NCBI RefSeq assembly: GCF_002278035.1
Contig: NZ_CP022605.1
Coordinates: forward strand, 558,001 to 622,000
Origin: Ochrobactrum quorumnocens
Lineage (GTDB): Bacteria; Pseudomonadota; Alphaproteobacteria; Rhizobiales; Rhizobiaceae
Length of the DNA: 64,000 bases
Reading direction: 5' to 3'
The notes beneath the pieces were generated by a model. It made no database searches and was not told where the DNA came from. It was given only the letters and a program-made list of their open reading frames with translations. The translations under genes were made by a program, and so were the position numbers. Positions within the stretch are counted from its first letter, which is position 1. Every line of letters begins with the position of its first letter. This document shows, one piece after another, positions 18,824-27,283 of this stretch.

Positions 18824-19243
18824 ATGACGAACACTGTAGAGAACTTTCGAGATAAAATCGCATGGGTCGCGGATGCCCTAATTCCTTCAGATGCCGCACT
18901 TGGTATGCCCTCTGCAACGGAGGCTGGCCTGCTGGATCGGATGCTACCGCGCGCCCTGAAAGAGCGCGACGATATGGCACCAAAATTCTTCAACGCTTTA
19001 TCACGCTTACCTGATGATCGGCCATCCGATGCACTTGGTGCAATTAAGACTCTGAACCCGGACGATTTTTATGTGATTTCGTTCCTGATTGCAGGGGCTT
19101 ATTTTCTCGATGAAGCTGTGACCCGCAAATTAGGCTATCCGGGTCAGGAAGCTATATATGAGAACCCCGATTATGATGAGATCATGGAAACAGTTGATCG
19201 GGTGCAATCAAGAGGTGATGTTTATCTGGACGTGAAAGAATAA
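18824..19243 (+). CDS. Gluconate 2-dehydrogenase subunit 3-like small subunit
   Basis: A 139-residue protein resembling the small subunit of gluconate/sorbitol-type GMC dehydrogenases (VADALIPSDAALGMPSATEAG, LDRMLPRA, then a predicted helical tail). It starts three bases after the large subunit stop, so the two should be co-translated. Many members carry a Tat signal that exports the folded complex; here the N-terminus (MTNTVENFRDKIAW) shows none, so the complex may stay cytoplasmic. That would fit electron donation to a soluble carrier; this is inference. Confidence 0.8.
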   Translation: MTNTVENFRDKIAWVADALIPSDAALGMPSATEAGLLDRMLPRALKERDDMAPKFFNALSRLPDDRPSDALGAIKTLNPDDFYVISFLIAGAYFLDEAVTRKLGYPGQEAIYENPDYDEIMETVDRVQSRGDVYLDVKE

Positions 19244-19329
19244 TCAAACTCTACCTTGAAGATCGCTGTCAGAGATTTTCATTTTTTCAGTAAATAGAGT
19301 GCGCAGGTCGACGCAATTGGATAGGCCCT

Positions 19330-20019
19330 TTAACTTGCTGATTTAAAATACATCTCTACCTCCCCGAGCGTCGCACGATAGTGTTTTACCAGCTCATCTA
19401 CCGCACGCTCGGCATCACCCTTGATGGCGAGATCTGCTATCAGAGCATGTTCCTCATTATAACTGGTGCGGGCATGACGGGCACGACGGGCAATCACGCG
19501 GTAACGGTCAGAACGCAGTCGAAGATCGTCACACATGCTTAATACCACCTCCGATCCGCAACGTGCGAGCAAGGAGCGGTGAAACCAATGGTGGATGCGC
19601 TCCCATTCGGGGTTCATTACTGCGCGCTCATCATCATGGAAGCGCGGCGTGCGTAAAAGACGATGAAGCGATACAACGATTTCGTCCCGCCATTCTTCCG
19701 TCGGGTTTAATATTGATTTCCTTAAAGCGCCGGATTCTATCAAACAACGTGCTTCGAGCAGATCTCGCCAGGCCTCCAAAGAAATCGTTGCGACAGAAAA
19801 CCCTTTGTGATCTGCCAAATCGACCATGCCCTCGGCAACAAGTCGGTTTAGCGCCTCGCGCACAGGATTGACCGCGGTTTCAAACCGCTTTTTCAAATGG
19901 TCTATCTTCAATCTTTCGCCAGGTCGAAGCTCCCCTTGCTGAATTGCTATGCGCAGTTCCGCAGCGATCAAGCTCGTTGTGGTCTGCTTTGATCCGTCAT
20001 CGGCAGAATTTTGCGTCAT
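19330..20019 (-). CDS. GntR-family transcriptional regulator (FCD type)
   Basis: A 229-residue regulator. The N-terminal winged helix contains GELRPGERLKIDHLKKRF and VREALNRLVAEGMVDL, the GntR recognition region. The C-terminal all-helical FCD domain carries the metal/ligand-binding residues (DLLEARCLIESGALRK, HRSLL, EEHALIADLAIKGDAERAVDELVKHY). The ATG at 20019 is preferred because GGGAG precedes it at good spacing. It is divergent from the NitT/TauT ABC operon and shares a roughly 100-base region with it that holds a perfect 18-base palindrome. It probably represses that operon and itself. Confidence 0.92.
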   Translation of the reverse strand: MTQNSADDGSKQTTTSLIAAELRIAIQQGELRPGERLKIDHLKKRFETAVNPVREALNRLVAEGMVDLADHKGFSVATISLEAWRDLLEARCLIESGALRKSILNPTEEWRDEIVVSLHRLLRTPRFHDDERAVMNPEWERIHHWFHRSLLARCGSEVVLSMCDDLRLRSDRYRVIARRARHARTSYNEEHALIADLAIKGDAERAVDELVKHYRATLGEVEMYFKSAS

Positions 20020-20046
20020 GCCCATCTCCCATGTTTGTTCTTAAAA

Positions 20047-20064
20047 CTTCTATTGACATAGAAG
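20047..20064. promoter_or_regulatory. Palindromic operator overlapping a -35 box, GntR/ABC intergenic region
   Basis: CTTCTAT-TGAC-ATAGAAG is a perfect inverted repeat with 7-base arms. It contains TTGACA, which would be the -35 box of the ABC operon on the plus strand, with TAGAAA about 18 bases on. Related half-sites flank it (TAGAAAGTTT at about 20077). Position and symmetry make it the likely GntR-regulator binding site. Confidence 0.65.
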
Positions 20065-20127
20065 GAAAATGGAAAGTAGAAAGTTTAATTATAAATATTC
20101 CATTATTTTGTCGGGAGGATAGAAATC

Positions 20128-21123
20128 ATGGGTCATTTCAAAGCGGGATTGGTTGCATCCGTTGCTCTGTTTTTCGCGGGTCAAGCCGCAGCAGGCACAA
20201 TTACCATCGCGGTGCCGAACCCATCGGCTGTATTGCTACTGCCAATCGTTGCAGCGATGGGTGAAGGCTATTTTGCAGAAGAAGGTATAGAAGTGAACAT
20301 CGAAGCCCTGAACGGTTCAGGTGCGGTTCTGCAAGCACTTGCATCCGGTCAGGCACAAATTGGCAATCCGGGTGCAGGACCTTTTTTACAGGCTCGCACG
20401 CGCGGTCTGGATGTCAAACTCATCTACAGACTGAACCCATTGAGTTCTTTCTCGCTTGTCGTGCCGGAAGGTTCTGACGTGACTTCAGCGGCGGCTCTCA
20501 AAGGCAAAGTCATTGGTGTTGGTACGGCAGATGGATCTGAGACGGCATTCGCCCGCTCAATCCTGAAAGAGGCAGGACTTGAGGAAGGAAAAGACTACAG
20601 TTTTCTGGTCGTTGGTGATGGCGGGCAAGCCACTGCGGGCTTTCTGCGCAAGGACATTGATGCTTATGCTGCCGCCACATCGGATGCTGCAATTCTGAAT
20701 GCACGTGGCGTGAAGCTCTTCAATATCACGCCTGAGAAATACAAAACTTTCTTTGGCAACTCGCTGGCCGCCATGCAGCCTTGGCTAAATGAAAACCAAT
20801 CCGAGGTCGAAGGTTTTGGCCGCGCTATGGTGCGTGGCGCAAAATGGGCGGCAGATCCTGCAAATCGAGAGAAACTGATCGCCCATATTGGTGAAGAAAA
20901 TCCGCAAGAAATTGAGGATCGGGCTTTCGCAAACGCACTGATTGATCAGATTATCATCCGCCAGACACCATTCGATATTGAAAAAGGTTATGGATATCAG
21001 GATCACGCCGCTTGGGAAGCTTGGCAGAATAGTCTTATCGGTTCTGGCGATTTGAAAGAACCGCTTCACGATCTGAACGCCGTTTACACCAATCAATACA
21101 TCAACACGTGGAATGGCAAATGA
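20128..21123 (+). CDS. NitT/TauT-type ABC transporter substrate-binding protein
   Basis: A 331-residue protein with a signal peptide (about residues 1-22, ending GQAAAGTITIAV). It has the NMT1/SsuA-like fold: EGYFAEEGIEVNIEALNGSG, ASGQAQIGNPGAG, then KGKVIGVGTADGSE. These proteins bind nitrate, sulfonates, taurine, thiamine precursors or other small solutes in the periplasm. A GGGAGG ribosome site precedes the ATG. Its stop overlaps the start of the ATPase gene. Ligand unknown; co-location with an FAH-family enzyme and a tartrate-dehydrogenase homologue suggests an organic acid. Confidence 0.9.
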   Translation: MGHFKAGLVASVALFFAGQAAAGTITIAVPNPSAVLLLPIVAAMGEGYFAEEGIEVNIEALNGSGAVLQALASGQAQIGNPGAGPFLQARTRGLDVKLIYRLNPLSSFSLVVPEGSDVTSAAALKGKVIGVGTADGSETAFARSILKEAGLEEGKDYSFLVVGDGGQATAGFLRKDIDAYAAATSDAAILNARGVKLFNITPEKYKTFFGNSLAAMQPWLNENQSEVEGFGRAMVRGAKWAADPANREKLIAHIGEENPQEIEDRAFANALIDQIIIRQTPFDIEKGYGYQDHAAWEAWQNSLIGSGDLKEPLHDLNAVYTNQYINTWNGK

Positions 21124-21929
21124 TGCAACAGCATAGTGAACACGCCGTTACGCGTCCGCCACCCGTTTATAGTGTGCGTAATCTTGTTAAATCCTTTGCC
21201 CGTCAAAGCGTGACGGCCCTTTCAAATGTGGAGTTTGACCTCCCGCAAGGCTCCTTCACTTCGGTGATAGGTGCATCAGGCTGTGGCAAAACCACACTTT
21301 TGAAGATAATGGCGGGCCTGGTCAGTCCAACCAAGGGCTCGGTTATGCTGGCGGGCCGCCCGGTTTTAGGCACACGAGATGATATCGGTATGATGTTTCA
21401 GAAGGCCGTTCTTCTTCCCTGGAAGACCACGGTTGAGAATATCCTGCTGCCGATAGAGATCCGGGAAGGCAAGTCGGCTGCAAGAGCACGCCGCGGCGAA
21501 GCGCAAACCTTGATAGAACTTGTGGGCCTGAAAGGGTTCGAGAATGCCTACCCGGGCGAACTTTCTGGCGGCATGTAGCAGCGCGCCTCAATCTGCAGAA
21601 TGCTGATCACAAAGCCTGAAATTTTGCTTTTGGACGAGCCCTTTTCAGCTCTCGATGAACTTGTGCGAGACCATATGAATATGGAACTTCAGCGCATATG
21701 TCTTGACCAGAAAGCCACCGCTTTTCTCATTACGCATTCAATCCCTGAAGCTGTCCTACTTTCAGACACAGTTTTTGTGATGGGCGCTCGGCCTGGCTGC
21801 ATTCTCGAAGAGGTAACGATAAATCTGCCGCGTCCGCGCACTCTGAACATGATGCTACAAGCTGAATTCGCAGATTACGTAGCGCATATTCGTGAACGGT
21901 TGGACACGGGGGTGCAACATGGAAAATAA
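21120..21929 (+). pseudogene. NitT/TauT-type ABC ATPase interrupted by an amber codon in the signature motif
   Basis: The frame encodes a SsuB/TauB-type ATPase of about 269 residues. Walker A is GASGCGKTTLLK; the Q-loop is MMFQKAVLLPWK. The ABC signature reads LSGGM, then TAG (21576-21578), then QRASICRMLI; homologues have LSGGMQQR, so a single C-to-T change explains the stop. Walker B (ILLLDEPFSALD) and the H-loop (FLITHSIPEA) follow intact in the same frame. Unless amber is suppressed, or the base is a sequencing error, the transporter lacks its motor. The start at 21120 overlaps the binding-protein stop. Confidence 0.88.
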
Positions 21930-22755
21930 TGCAACAAACGTCGCCTCAACTGTCTGGAAGGAGAAAGATGCGCTCATTGATCGCATTCCTCGTCCGGTGG
22001 CAATTTTCGCGCTCGGCTTGTCCATTGTGGGCATTTGGCATCTGGTAACACTCTCAGGCTGGCTTTCGATCATCATCCTGCCAACACCATGGATGGTTTT
22101 CGACCAAATCATCACTGTTGGGCTCAATATTGTCACCGGCGGCTATATGCTCAAGGCGCTCTGGGTCACCACACAGGAAGTACTAGCAGCCTTCGTCATT
22201 GCTTCAGCAATAGGCATTGTGCTTGGGATAATCGTTGGCGAGACGAAATTCGGAGCGCTCGCAGTCATGCCATATCTGGTGGCCATCGACACGATGCCCA
22301 AAATCGCCTTCGCACCACTATTTGTCGCCTGGATGGGGTTTGGTCTTTCCAGCAAAATTGCGCTGGCAGTCTTTGTGTCAGTTTTCCCGGTCATCGTTGG
22401 CACAGCATCAGGTTTGCAGGCGGCAGATGAAGATTCGCGCCAGCTTTACCGGATCATGCGAGCGTCTCGCTGGCAAACACTGATAGGGCTGAAATTTCCA
22501 ACGGGACTACCACAAATATTCACCGGGCTCAAAATTGCTGCCCTCAGCGTTATGGCGGGTGCAATCACCGCCGAATTTCTGGGCGGCGGCAAAGGTTTCG
22601 GCGAATTAATCCGGGTTGCTGCATCGCAACTCGATACCGCACGGGTCTTCGCGCTGATTATTTACCTAAGCCTCGTTGGGCTTGCCATGTTTGGTATCGT
22701 GGCCATGGCCGAGCGCAAGATCATCTTCTGGAAAAGCCGCTCTGCCGGAGAATGA
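21919..22755 (+). CDS. NitT/TauT-type ABC transporter permease
   Basis: A 278-residue inner-membrane permease with about six hydrophobic segments (for example PVAIFALGLSIVGIWHL near residue 26). The EAA-loop region SRWQTLIGLKFPTGLPQIFTG interacts with the ATPase. The start at 21919 overlaps the ATPase stop, which supports an intact operon upstream of the ATPase mutation. It would form the channel for the substrate delivered by the 20128 binding protein. Confidence 0.9.
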   Translation: MENNATNVASTVWKEKDALIDRIPRPVAIFALGLSIVGIWHLVTLSGWLSIIILPTPWMVFDQIITVGLNIVTGGYMLKALWVTTQEVLAAFVIASAIGIVLGIIVGETKFGALAVMPYLVAIDTMPKIAFAPLFVAWMGFGLSSKIALAVFVSVFPVIVGTASGLQAADEDSRQLYRIMRASRWQTLIGLKFPTGLPQIFTGLKIAALSVMAGAITAEFLGGGKGFGELIRVAASQLDTARVFALIIYLSLVGLAMFGIVAMAERKIIFWKSRSAGE

Positions 22756-22762
22756 GAAAACC

Positions 22763-23458
22763 ATGACAAAACTGTTTAGAGACCCTGAATTCCAATCTGT
22801 CCCAGTTGCGGGCAGCAACATGCGCTACCCAGTTCACCGCATTTTTTGCGTTGGCCGCAACTATGCCGACCATGCTAAAGAAATGGGGGTGGAAGTTGAT
22901 CGTGAAGCACCATTCTACTTTCTGAAAAGCCCGCTAGCACTTGTTGAAAATGGTTCGACCATTCCCTATCCGCCCGGAACGACAAATTTCCACTACGAGA
23001 TGGAATTCGTGGTTGTAATCGGCGCACCGCTTTTCCGTGCTTCCCAAGAAGAAGCAATGACAGCCGTATTTGGCTATGCAACCGGACTCGACATGACACG
23101 GCGCGATCTGCAACTAAGAGCGCGCGAAAAAGGTCGGCCCTGGGATTTTGGTAAGGACTTTGAAAAATCTGCTGTTCTTTCAACGATTACTCTAGCGGCT
23201 GATTTCGGTTCTATCCGTGATCAGCGGATTTGGCTTGAAGTAGACCAGACGATACGACAGGACTCCAAACTCTCAGATCTGATATGGTCAGTTCCCGAAC
23301 TGCTGTCCGATTTATCACAGTATTACCACTTGCAACCCGGCGACGTCATTTACACCGGCACGCCTGCGGGGGTTGGATCAGTGGTAACTGGCAACACCAT
23401 AAAAGGCGGTGTGGACTGTCTTCATAACGTCCAACTTCATATTGGTCCGGCTGAATAA
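22763..23458 (+). CDS. FAH-family hydrolase (fumarylpyruvate-hydrolase-like)
   Basis: A 231-residue compact FAH protein. It has IFCVGRNYADHAKEMG, FYFLKSPLALVENG, metal-binding EMEFVVVIG, and DVIYTGTPAGVGSV. These match the single-domain fumarylpyruvate/acylpyruvate hydrolases more closely than the longer FAH protein at 8.1 kb. It starts 7 bases after the permease. It would hydrolyse a 2,4-dioxo acid to pyruvate plus an acid, or act as an oxaloacetate-type decarboxylase. Confidence 0.9.
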   Translation: MTKLFRDPEFQSVPVAGSNMRYPVHRIFCVGRNYADHAKEMGVEVDREAPFYFLKSPLALVENGSTIPYPPGTTNFHYEMEFVVVIGAPLFRASQEEAMTAVFGYATGLDMTRRDLQLRAREKGRPWDFGKDFEKSAVLSTITLAADFGSIRDQRIWLEVDQTIRQDSKLSDLIWSVPELLSDLSQYYHLQPGDVIYTGTPAGVGSVVTGNTIKGGVDCLHNVQLHIGPAE

Positions 23459-23559
23459 AAGCCAGCAATTTAAGTCATTGGACTGTAACCCCACCAAATT
23501 TTTCCCAGTCGACATTGAATGCCTCGGTACATTGTAATGCCGTGTAGCATGGAGCAAAA

Positions 23560-24594
23560 ATGAAACAACATCGTATTGCACTTATTCCAGGTGATGGCAT
23601 TGGCAAGTCCGTTATCAATGCCGCCATGCAGGTCGCCGAAAGAGCTGCACCAGGCTTGCTCGTTCCAACCACATTTGATTGGTCATGCGAGACATGGATA
23701 AAAACAGGTCGAATGATGCCTGAGGATGGCATTGAGACATTACGCAGCTTTGATGCCATCTTCCTCGGCGCCGTTGGTTGGCCTTCAAAGGTGCCAGATG
23801 CCGTTTCATTGCACGGCCTGCTTCTCCCTATCCGCAAGGAATTTGTACAATATGCAAATGTCCGCCCACACAGATTATTGCCAGGCGTGGAAGGTCCATT
23901 GCACAAAACCAATTTTGATATCTTATGTATTCGCGAAAATACCGAGGGAGAATATTCAGGTGCAGGTGGAAGAGTTCATCAAGGCACAAAAGACGAAGTG
24001 GCCGTAGAAACAGCCATTTTTACCCGCGCTGGAGTTGAGCGGATCATTCGCTTTGGTTTCGAACAGGCCATGAAACGTCGCAAAAAACTGGCTTCGGTCA
24101 CCAAGTCAAATGCCCAAAAATATTCCATGGTTTTTTGGGACGAGATTACACGTCAGGTTGCCATCGAGTTCCCTGAGGTAGAGGTAAGCCATTACCATGT
24201 GGATGCTATCGCCGCCCGAATGGTAATGGCGCCTGAAACTCTGGACGTTGTTGTGGCTTCCAACCTATTCGGCGATATCCTGACAGATTTAGGAGCAGCT
24301 ATTCAAGGCGGGCTAGGCTTTGCTGCTTCAGCCAACATTGACCCAACCCGCAACGGCCCATCAATGTTTGAACCCGTACATGGTTCAGCGCCCGATATTG
24401 CCCATCTCGATATAGCAAATCCGATTGCAACTATCTGGTCGCTGGTAATGATGCTAGAGCATCTGGGTGAGGCAGAAACAGCAGCTCGGATCATGTCGGC
24501 GATAGAGTCCACTACGGCTGAAGGCATTGGCACTGTCCCCGGTCAGGACAAAACTGATGAAATCACCGAAGCTATTCTGGCCGCGTTGAATTGA
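23560..24594 (+). CDS. Tartrate dehydrogenase/decarboxylase-like (isocitrate/isopropylmalate dehydrogenase family)
   Basis: A 344-residue beta-decarboxylating dehydrogenase. Features are IALIPGDGIGKSV at the N-terminus, LLPIRKEFVQYANVRP, the ENTEGEYSG motif, KSNAQK, and the metal-binding NLFGDILTDLGAAIQGGLG. The ENTEGEYSG form is typical of tartrate/D-malate dehydrogenases. It would oxidise a 2-hydroxydicarboxylate with NAD. It follows the second FAH gene after a gap of about 100 bases and is probably the last gene of the ABC operon. Confidence 0.9.
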   Translation: MKQHRIALIPGDGIGKSVINAAMQVAERAAPGLLVPTTFDWSCETWIKTGRMMPEDGIETLRSFDAIFLGAVGWPSKVPDAVSLHGLLLPIRKEFVQYANVRPHRLLPGVEGPLHKTNFDILCIRENTEGEYSGAGGRVHQGTKDEVAVETAIFTRAGVERIIRFGFEQAMKRRKKLASVTKSNAQKYSMVFWDEITRQVAIEFPEVEVSHYHVDAIAARMVMAPETLDVVVASNLFGDILTDLGAAIQGGLGFAASANIDPTRNGPSMFEPVHGSAPDIAHLDIANPIATIWSLVMMLEHLGEAETAARIMSAIESTTAEGIGTVPGQDKTDEITEAILAALN

Positions 24595-24609
24595 CATAAA
24601 ACCAGATTC

Positions 24610-24654
24610 AGAGCGCATCCACAAAACCGTTTCACACTTTTCGGGATGAGCTCT
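24610..24654. repeat. RIME-like interspersed palindrome
   Basis: A 45-base imperfect inverted repeat (AGAGCGCATCC... to ...GGATGAGCTCT) containing CCGTTTCACACTTTTCGGGA. The same core is a familiar short palindromic repeat in Rhizobiales genomes, usually found between genes. Here it lies between the convergent dehydrogenase and RpiR genes and may act as a transcript end. Confidence 0.6.
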
Positions 24655-24756
24655 AGCCAGTTTGTTCACCGGCTTGTGCGGGAGCCAATATGCGCGCTCT
24701 AATCCGGATAACAACACTTATGTTAAACTAAGACAGCCCATATCATCCTGCCATGC

Positions 24757-25701
24757 TCATGCTGAATTCGTTGGCTTCGATTTTCGCGGAGATCGTTCTG
24801 TTTTATTCGACAGTAGATACTCGCCAGAGTTTACGAGGAAGCGTTCATTCTCGCGAATACGACGCTGTGCTTTATCACCAAGTTTGCTGATGGTGAGCGC
24901 TGAAAGAATATTGGCTATCGCGATCGCGCCCAGCGTGGACTCTGGAAATGCTCTGCCAGAGGACTGCGCAACAAAATGGAGAGGCCCGGCAATCTTACTT
25001 ATTGGTGCAGCAAAGCTATCTGTTATTGCTATAACTTTTGCCCCTGAAATGGCAGCTCTTTCAGTCAGTCTATGTACCAAACGGTTAAATGGCGCAAACG
25101 TAACGGCAATAAAAGCATCGCCTGGCTCAATATCGTCTATTCCGCCTTCGGGCGCGCCGCCCGGATTATCCAGCAAAACGATATCGGGGCGCGCTTTTTG
25201 CAGTGTATAAGCAAGCGTGTACGCAGGTGTGAAAGCTGTTCTGCGTCCTATGACATAGACTTTACGTGCGCGGGCCAGCAATTCCACCGCACTCTCAAGT
25301 TTTTCTTCCGAAAGATGCGCTCTTGCCTGTTCAAGAACAGACTGCTCTATCGCAAAAAATGAGTCGAGAAAGCCTTTGAGACCAGAACTCTTTCCCATTT
25401 CGGTAATGAGCACCTGAGCGCTTGCCTCGTTACGATGTATTGATTGACGATCGCGCTGATGACGCTCTGGCGCGGAATCAATGAACAATTGCCGCAGATC
25501 GCCATAGCCCTCCAGGCCCAGCTTTTGAGCCAGCCTGACGAAATTTACTGGCTGAACTCCTGCCCTGCGAGCTATTTCGCGCATCGAATAAAAAGGCACT
25601 TCATCATCGTTATTGATGATGTAGTGGGCGGCTTCGACCATCTGCCCCGAGAGCTCGACGCAAATCGTCTTAATTTTCTCAATCAATTCTAATCTGGTCA
25701 T
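24757..25701 (-). CDS. MurR/RpiR-family transcriptional regulator
   Basis: A 314-residue regulator with an N-terminal RpiR helix-turn-helix (MREIARRAGVQPVNFVRLAQKLG) and a C-terminal SIS domain (KVYVIGRRTAFTPAY, then GDAFIAVTFAPFNRLVHRL), which binds phosphosugars or related ligands. It lies downstream of the sugar-type ABC transporter on the same strand but about 300 bases away. It is the regulator nearest the middle of the GGATCA sites and has no other obvious target, so it is a candidate for the GGATCA regulon; unproven. Confidence 0.92.
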   Translation of the reverse strand: MTRLELIEKIKTICVELSGQMVEAAHYIINNDDEVPFYSMREIARRAGVQPVNFVRLAQKLGLEGYGDLRQLFIDSAPERHQRDRQSIHRNEASAQVLITEMGKSSGLKGFLDSFFAIEQSVLEQARAHLSEEKLESAVELLARARKVYVIGRRTAFTPAYTLAYTLQKARPDIVLLDNPGGAPEGGIDDIEPGDAFIAVTFAPFNRLVHRLTERAAISGAKVIAITDSFAAPISKIAGPLHFVAQSSGRAFPESTLGAIAIANILSALTISKLGDKAQRRIRENERFLVNSGEYLLSNKTERSPRKSKPTNSA

Positions 25702-26006
25702 TCGGCCTCTCTGGGACAGGGTGTCTGGCTTTCCAAGCGGATCTGCTCGGTTGAGCGATCTTACTCCATAGGCACTGAAATTGTTATGCTATTGTCGTTT
25801 TTACCGGGCATTTAGGACATCTTTCATCTCAATGACAACGATTGATGCCAACGGAGTAACCAATCAAAATGTTATGAAAAACGCGGTGGGCAAAAGGGTG
25901 ACGGTTATAATCGACAATGTCTCCCAAAAGTGGGAACAAATTGGGAGACATTCGTAACAGAAAATTCTAGAGCACTCTTTCGGATTCAATCCACGTTAAA
26001 TGTGAT
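25702..26006. other. Intergenic region with a large perfect hairpin
   Basis: About 305 bases between the quinol-monooxygenase-like gene and RpiR. It holds the 12-base-arm hairpin at 25916-25952 and, near 25970-26000, a RIME-like fragment (TAGAGCACTCTTTCGGATTC). No coding frame is convincing. Confidence 0.5.
25916..25952. repeat. Perfect 12-base-arm inverted repeat
   Basis: AATGTCTCCCAA (25916-25927) pairs exactly with TTGGGAGACATT (25941-25952) around a 13-base loop that contains GTGGGAAC. There is no T-run, so it is a poor intrinsic terminator. It may be an interspersed repeat, an operator upstream of RpiR, or an mRNA 3' stabiliser for the ABC operon. Confidence 0.65.
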
Positions 26007-26300
26007 CTAAGAGACAAGGGCAAACTTGTCAATCTGAACTGAATCAATCCATTTTCCAGCAGTTTCGCCAAATGTTTTCATGAAATCTGTGTTGTTGTGC
26101 TCATCAAGTAGACGCTCATTCTCCCAGATTTCGTAGAACACGAATTGCGTGGGGCGCTCGATTGACTGATGAAGATCGTACTGAATATATCCAGCTTCTG
26201 TTTTTGCTACCGGCACTAGCCCTTGAAGTGCAGCTTTCAGGTCGTCTTGTTGCCCGTCTTTGGCGATAATTGTAGCAACCACGTATACTTTATTTGTCAT
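26007..26300 (-). CDS. Antibiotic biosynthesis monooxygenase (ABM)-domain protein, YgiN-like quinol monooxygenase family
   Basis: A 97-residue dimeric-barrel protein: VYVVATIIAKDGQQDDLKAA at the N-terminus and YDLHQSIERPTQFVFYEIWEN in the core, typical of ABM/YgiN proteins. Members are small cofactor-free monooxygenases or stress proteins. It is the last gene of the sugar-type ABC cluster. No specific substrate can be assigned. Confidence 0.88.
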   Translation of the reverse strand: MTNKVYVVATIIAKDGQQDDLKAALQGLVPVAKTEAGYIQYDLHQSIERPTQFVFYEIWENERLLDEHNNTDFMKTFGETAGKWIDSVQIDKFALVS

Positions 26301-26371
26301 TTTGAACTTCCAAATTGAGAACAGCCGTGAAGGTGCTGTTCAGTTTCATTATTACGAGCCGTATTGGTAGC

Positions 26372-27241
26372 TTATTTTACAGCACCACCAAGCGAAAAAC
26401 CTGCTTTGAACTGCCTGGACATTCCCAAAAATAACAGGATGACCGGCAGCGAATAAATGAGCGAATAAGCCGCGATCGCTCCATAATTTATGGAGTTTGA
26501 CCCCATAAAACCAAAAAGCCGAACGGGAGCTGGCTGGCTGGCGAGGCTGTTGATCAAGACAACAGGTAACAGGAAGTTTCCCCATGCATTAACGAAACCA
26601 AAGATTGCAGCTGAAGCCAACCCTGGCTTAGTCAATGGCAAAATAACGCGGAGCAGGATTTGAAGCGTATTGGCCTGCTCAAGTTCGGCTGCTTCCTCAA
26701 GCTCTGTCGGGACTGCGTCAATGAAATTCTTCAACTGGTAGATTTGAAAGGGAATTGCAGTGACGCCCAACAAGATTCCTGTTGGAACAAGGGAGAGCCA
26801 TCCCATCGTGGAGAACATCTTGTAAACTGGAACGATCAATATCGAGATAGGAACGCCCGACAGAAACAAGACCGTCAACAACAGCGGATTTTTATAAGGA
26901 ATATTGTGCTTTGAGAAAACATAGGCTGCAAGAAATGCAGCGGCTGTACCGACAACTGTTGCGACAGTTGAAATGATAAGACTATTTCCCAAAGCCACAA
27001 GATTTTGCGATTCAAGTGCTACCCAATAGTGCTTGGTCGTCAGTTCCGGTATCCGCAACTGATTGCTTGCACCGGCGTCAACAGATGCCAGCACCATCCA
27101 TAACATTGGCAACACGAAAAAAAACGCCAAAACGATTGCGGTGGAATTTGCAATAATTCGATCCGCCGTAAATGTCGAAAGTCTGTTTTCTTTTTGCCCA
27201 AGCGGTGGGCCTAAAGTTGGTTTGGCGGGGATCGTCTGCAT
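26372..27241 (-). CDS. Carbohydrate ABC transporter permease (MalG/UgpE type)
   Basis: A 289-residue inner-membrane permease of the CUT1 class. It has about six hydrophobic segments and the EAA motif (ELEEAAELEQANTLQILLRVILPLTKPG) near residue 190, which docks onto the ATPase. The C-terminus ends FKAGFSLGGAVK, as is common in MalG-type subunits. It pairs with the MalF-type permease encoded just upstream. Confidence 0.92.
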   Translation of the reverse strand: MQTIPAKPTLGPPLGQKENRLSTFTADRIIANSTAIVLAFFFVLPMLWMVLASVDAGASNQLRIPELTTKHYWVALESQNLVALGNSLIISTVATVVGTAAAFLAAYVFSKHNIPYKNPLLLTVLFLSGVPISILIVPVYKMFSTMGWLSLVPTGILLGVTAIPFQIYQLKNFIDAVPTELEEAAELEQANTLQILLRVILPLTKPGLASAAIFGFVNAWGNFLLPVVLINSLASQPAPVRLFGFMGSNSINYGAIAAYSLIYSLPVILLFLGMSRQFKAGFSLGGAVK

Positions 27242-27283
27242 AGCGATAACCTTCTTTATTAGGCCGAATTTGAAATTAATCGA

